DNA from: Fibrobacteres bacterium CG2_30_45_31
Lineage (GTDB): Bacteria > Fibrobacterota > Fibrobacteria > Fibrobacterales > Fibrobacteraceae
Direction: 5' to 3'
Length of the DNA: 6,267 nt
Assembly (NCBI GenBank): GCA_001873075.1
Contig: MNYL01000124.1
Location: 1 to 6,267, forward strand
The notes beneath the pieces are model-generated. The model was not told the DNA's origin. It ran no database searches and saw only the letters and a program-made list of their open reading frames with translations. Of this stretch, positions 5,034-6,267 are shown one piece after another. The stretch's first letter is position 1. The number at the start of each line of letters is the position of its first letter. Made by a program: the position numbers and the translations under genes.

Positions 5034-6267
5034 ATGCATTTGGATGAAAATTTGCCTGCTCGTTATTCCCAAGTCTTTGTTTCTTCGGGTGTAGGAGAAA
5101 CTGCGGCGGCAGTCTATGCGGATAGACGCTCCCAGTTGTTACAAAAGATGGACTCTTTCGGTGTTTTTGCGGGTGTCCCTCGGGAGCCAGGCTCGGAAGA
5201 AGCTTTCACCAGTACCTGGAGTCGCTTTGTCCAGGACCCAGCCTTTTTATTCCTTACAGGGGTTAACCAGCCCGGTTGTTATCTTCTTTTGGACCCTTTG
5301 GCCAAAGATCCTCTGAGGCGGGAAATCCTTTTTGTCCCTCCGAAAGATGCATCGAAAGAGTTTTGGTACGGACTTCGAATCGGATATTCTGAGAGTTTGG
5401 ACGAAATTCGCCTTTTAACGGGCATTAAAACGATTTTGCCTGTGGAACGTTTTTGGCCTCTGTTGCGGGAACTTTCGACTTCCTATCGAGGTTCTCTCCA
5501 GCATGCCTATGCTTTTTGTTTAGAATTTACGACTCAGACGGGGGATGTGAAACGTTTCCGGGGGGATCATAATGATGCTTTTGCTGAAAAGGTGAACGCT
5601 GTATTTTCAGAACAGGGGCTCGAATTCAGGTCTTTGGCTCCCTTGCATTTTGATCTTCGCGTGGTGTTAGATTCGGGACGTATTGCCGCTGTGAAAAAGG
5701 CTCAGGAGTGGACTCGGCTCGCTTTTGAGGAAACGCTTCGAGAAATTCCAATGCTCCACAATGAGCGGCAATTAGGTTTGAATTTGGATTATCGGATGCA
5801 GAGTTTAAGTGATGGAGATCTTGCTTTCCCTACGATTGTTGCTGGCGGGCGCAATGCCTGCTGCCTCCATTATGCGAAAAAGGATGAACCTCTCCGCAAG
5901 GGCGAGTTGGTGTTATTGGACTTTGGAATTCGCTTTGGAACTCAGCACAGCGATATTTCGAGAACGGTACCTGTTTCCGGGCAATTTGATCCTTTGCAGA
6001 GACTTCTCTATCAGATCATTTTAGATGCCCAGGAATTTCATCAGGCGCAGGTGAAGCCAGGCGCCCTCCTTAAAGAGTTGGATCTCAAAGTCTGGGAATT
6101 TATTGAGGACGCTCTTGAAAGTCGATTTGTCTCTTTGGGCGGGCATTATCAGTTGGAATATGAACTTCGCCCTCATGGGGTCAGTCATCTTATTGGGGAA
6201 CAAGTTCATGAAGGAGATCCCTTTCGTTGTTATTCTGAAAAACCGTTGGTTCCGGGAATGATGATTT
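5034..6267 (+). CDS. pepP: Xaa-Pro aminopeptidase (M24B family, aminopeptidase P), C-terminus cut by window edge
   Basis: Aminopeptidase P removes the first residue from peptides whose second residue is proline, using a two-metal site. The 411 visible codons hold the N-terminal domain (about 25-200, with YADRRSQLLQKM at 28-39 and FLFLTGVNQPGCYLLLDP at 71-88) and most of the pita-bread catalytic domain (from about 215). Active-site residues line up with E. coli PepP: H279 (in NACCLHY), metal ligands D296 (in LLDFG) and D307 (in SDISRT), H381 and H385 (in HGVSHLIG), and H392. The spacings H279-D296 (17) and D296-D307 (11) match the family. The last two metal ligands, both glutamates, should lie just past position 6267; the final residues VPGMMI lead into the usual EPG motif. 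The ATG at 5034 is the only one available: an in-frame stop sits at 5022-5024 and the next in-frame ATG is at codon 39, inside the conserved N-domain. No Shine-Dalgarno site precedes it. The gene diverges from the phoH operon. Confidence 0.92.
   Translation, partial: MHLDENLPARYSQVFVSSGVGETAAAVYADRRSQLLQKMDSFGVFAGVPREPGSEEAFTSTWSRFVQDPAFLFLTGVNQPGCYLLLDPLAKDPLRREILFVPPKDASKEFWYGLRIGYSESLDEIRLLTGIKTILPVERFWPLLRELSTSYRGSLQHAYAFCLEFTTQTGDVKRFRGDHNDAFAEKVNAVFSEQGLEFRSLAPLHFDLRVVLDSGRIAAVKKAQEWTRLAFEETLREIPMLHNERQLGLNLDYRMQSLSDGDLAFPTIVAGGRNACCLHYAKKDEPLRKGELVLLDFGIRFGTQHSDISRTVPVSGQFDPLQRLLYQIILDAQEFHQAQVKPGALLKELDLKVWEFIEDALESRFVSLGGHYQLEYELRPHGVSHLIGEQVHEGDPFRCYSEKPLVPGMMI

Overview
The window is ordinary chromosomal housekeeping DNA of moderate, fairly even base composition from a bacterium with a Gram-negative-type envelope. 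It holds a glycogen branching enzyme start (glgB), two tRNA genes, a tiny membrane protein, a three-gene operon (lipoprotein, phoH, pgpH) and the first two thirds of a proline-specific aminopeptidase (pepP). The lipoprotein signal suggests an outer membrane. One canonical TTGACA-17-TATATT promoter and several Shine-Dalgarno sites argue against a typical Bacteroidota genome. The combination of genes and the small DUF3098-like protein would suit Fibrobacterota or another FCB-group lineage. This placement is inferred from gene content and is not proven.

Layout, left to right. Positions 1-788 (minus) are the N-terminal 262 codons of GlgB, whose catalytic domain lies outside the window. Positions 789-910 are an AT-rich gap with only a weak promoter candidate. 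Positions 911-1302 (minus) form a compact transcription unit. It is read from a strong promoter at 1343-1371, through a 63-residue two-helix membrane protein, then tRNA-Val(UAC), then tRNA-Asp(GUC), and ends in an intrinsic terminator with a GCAA loop. The stop codon of the small protein touches the first base of tRNA-Val. Positions 1400-4952 (minus) hold lipoprotein-phoH-pgpH, joined by two 4-nt ATGA overlaps. An 81-bp AT-rich divergent spacer (4953-5033) separates this operon from pepP (5034 to the window end, plus strand).

How the genes work together: phoH (a P-loop ATPase linked to RNA metabolism) followed by pgpH (a membrane 7TM-HD phosphodiesterase expected to hydrolyse cyclic-di-AMP) is a widely conserved pair. 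It is usually continued by ybeY, which is absent from this spot. The small acidic lipoprotein is translationally coupled to phoH, and this is the least familiar part of the operon. glgB and pepP look like independent neighbours.

I found no mobile element, CRISPR array, integrase, toxin-antitoxin pair or defence system, and nothing that amounts to a new biological system. The points most worth a second look are the mRNA/tRNA junction with no spacer, the lipoprotein coupled to phoH, the missing ybeY, and a lysine-rich insertion in the GlgB N-terminal domain.
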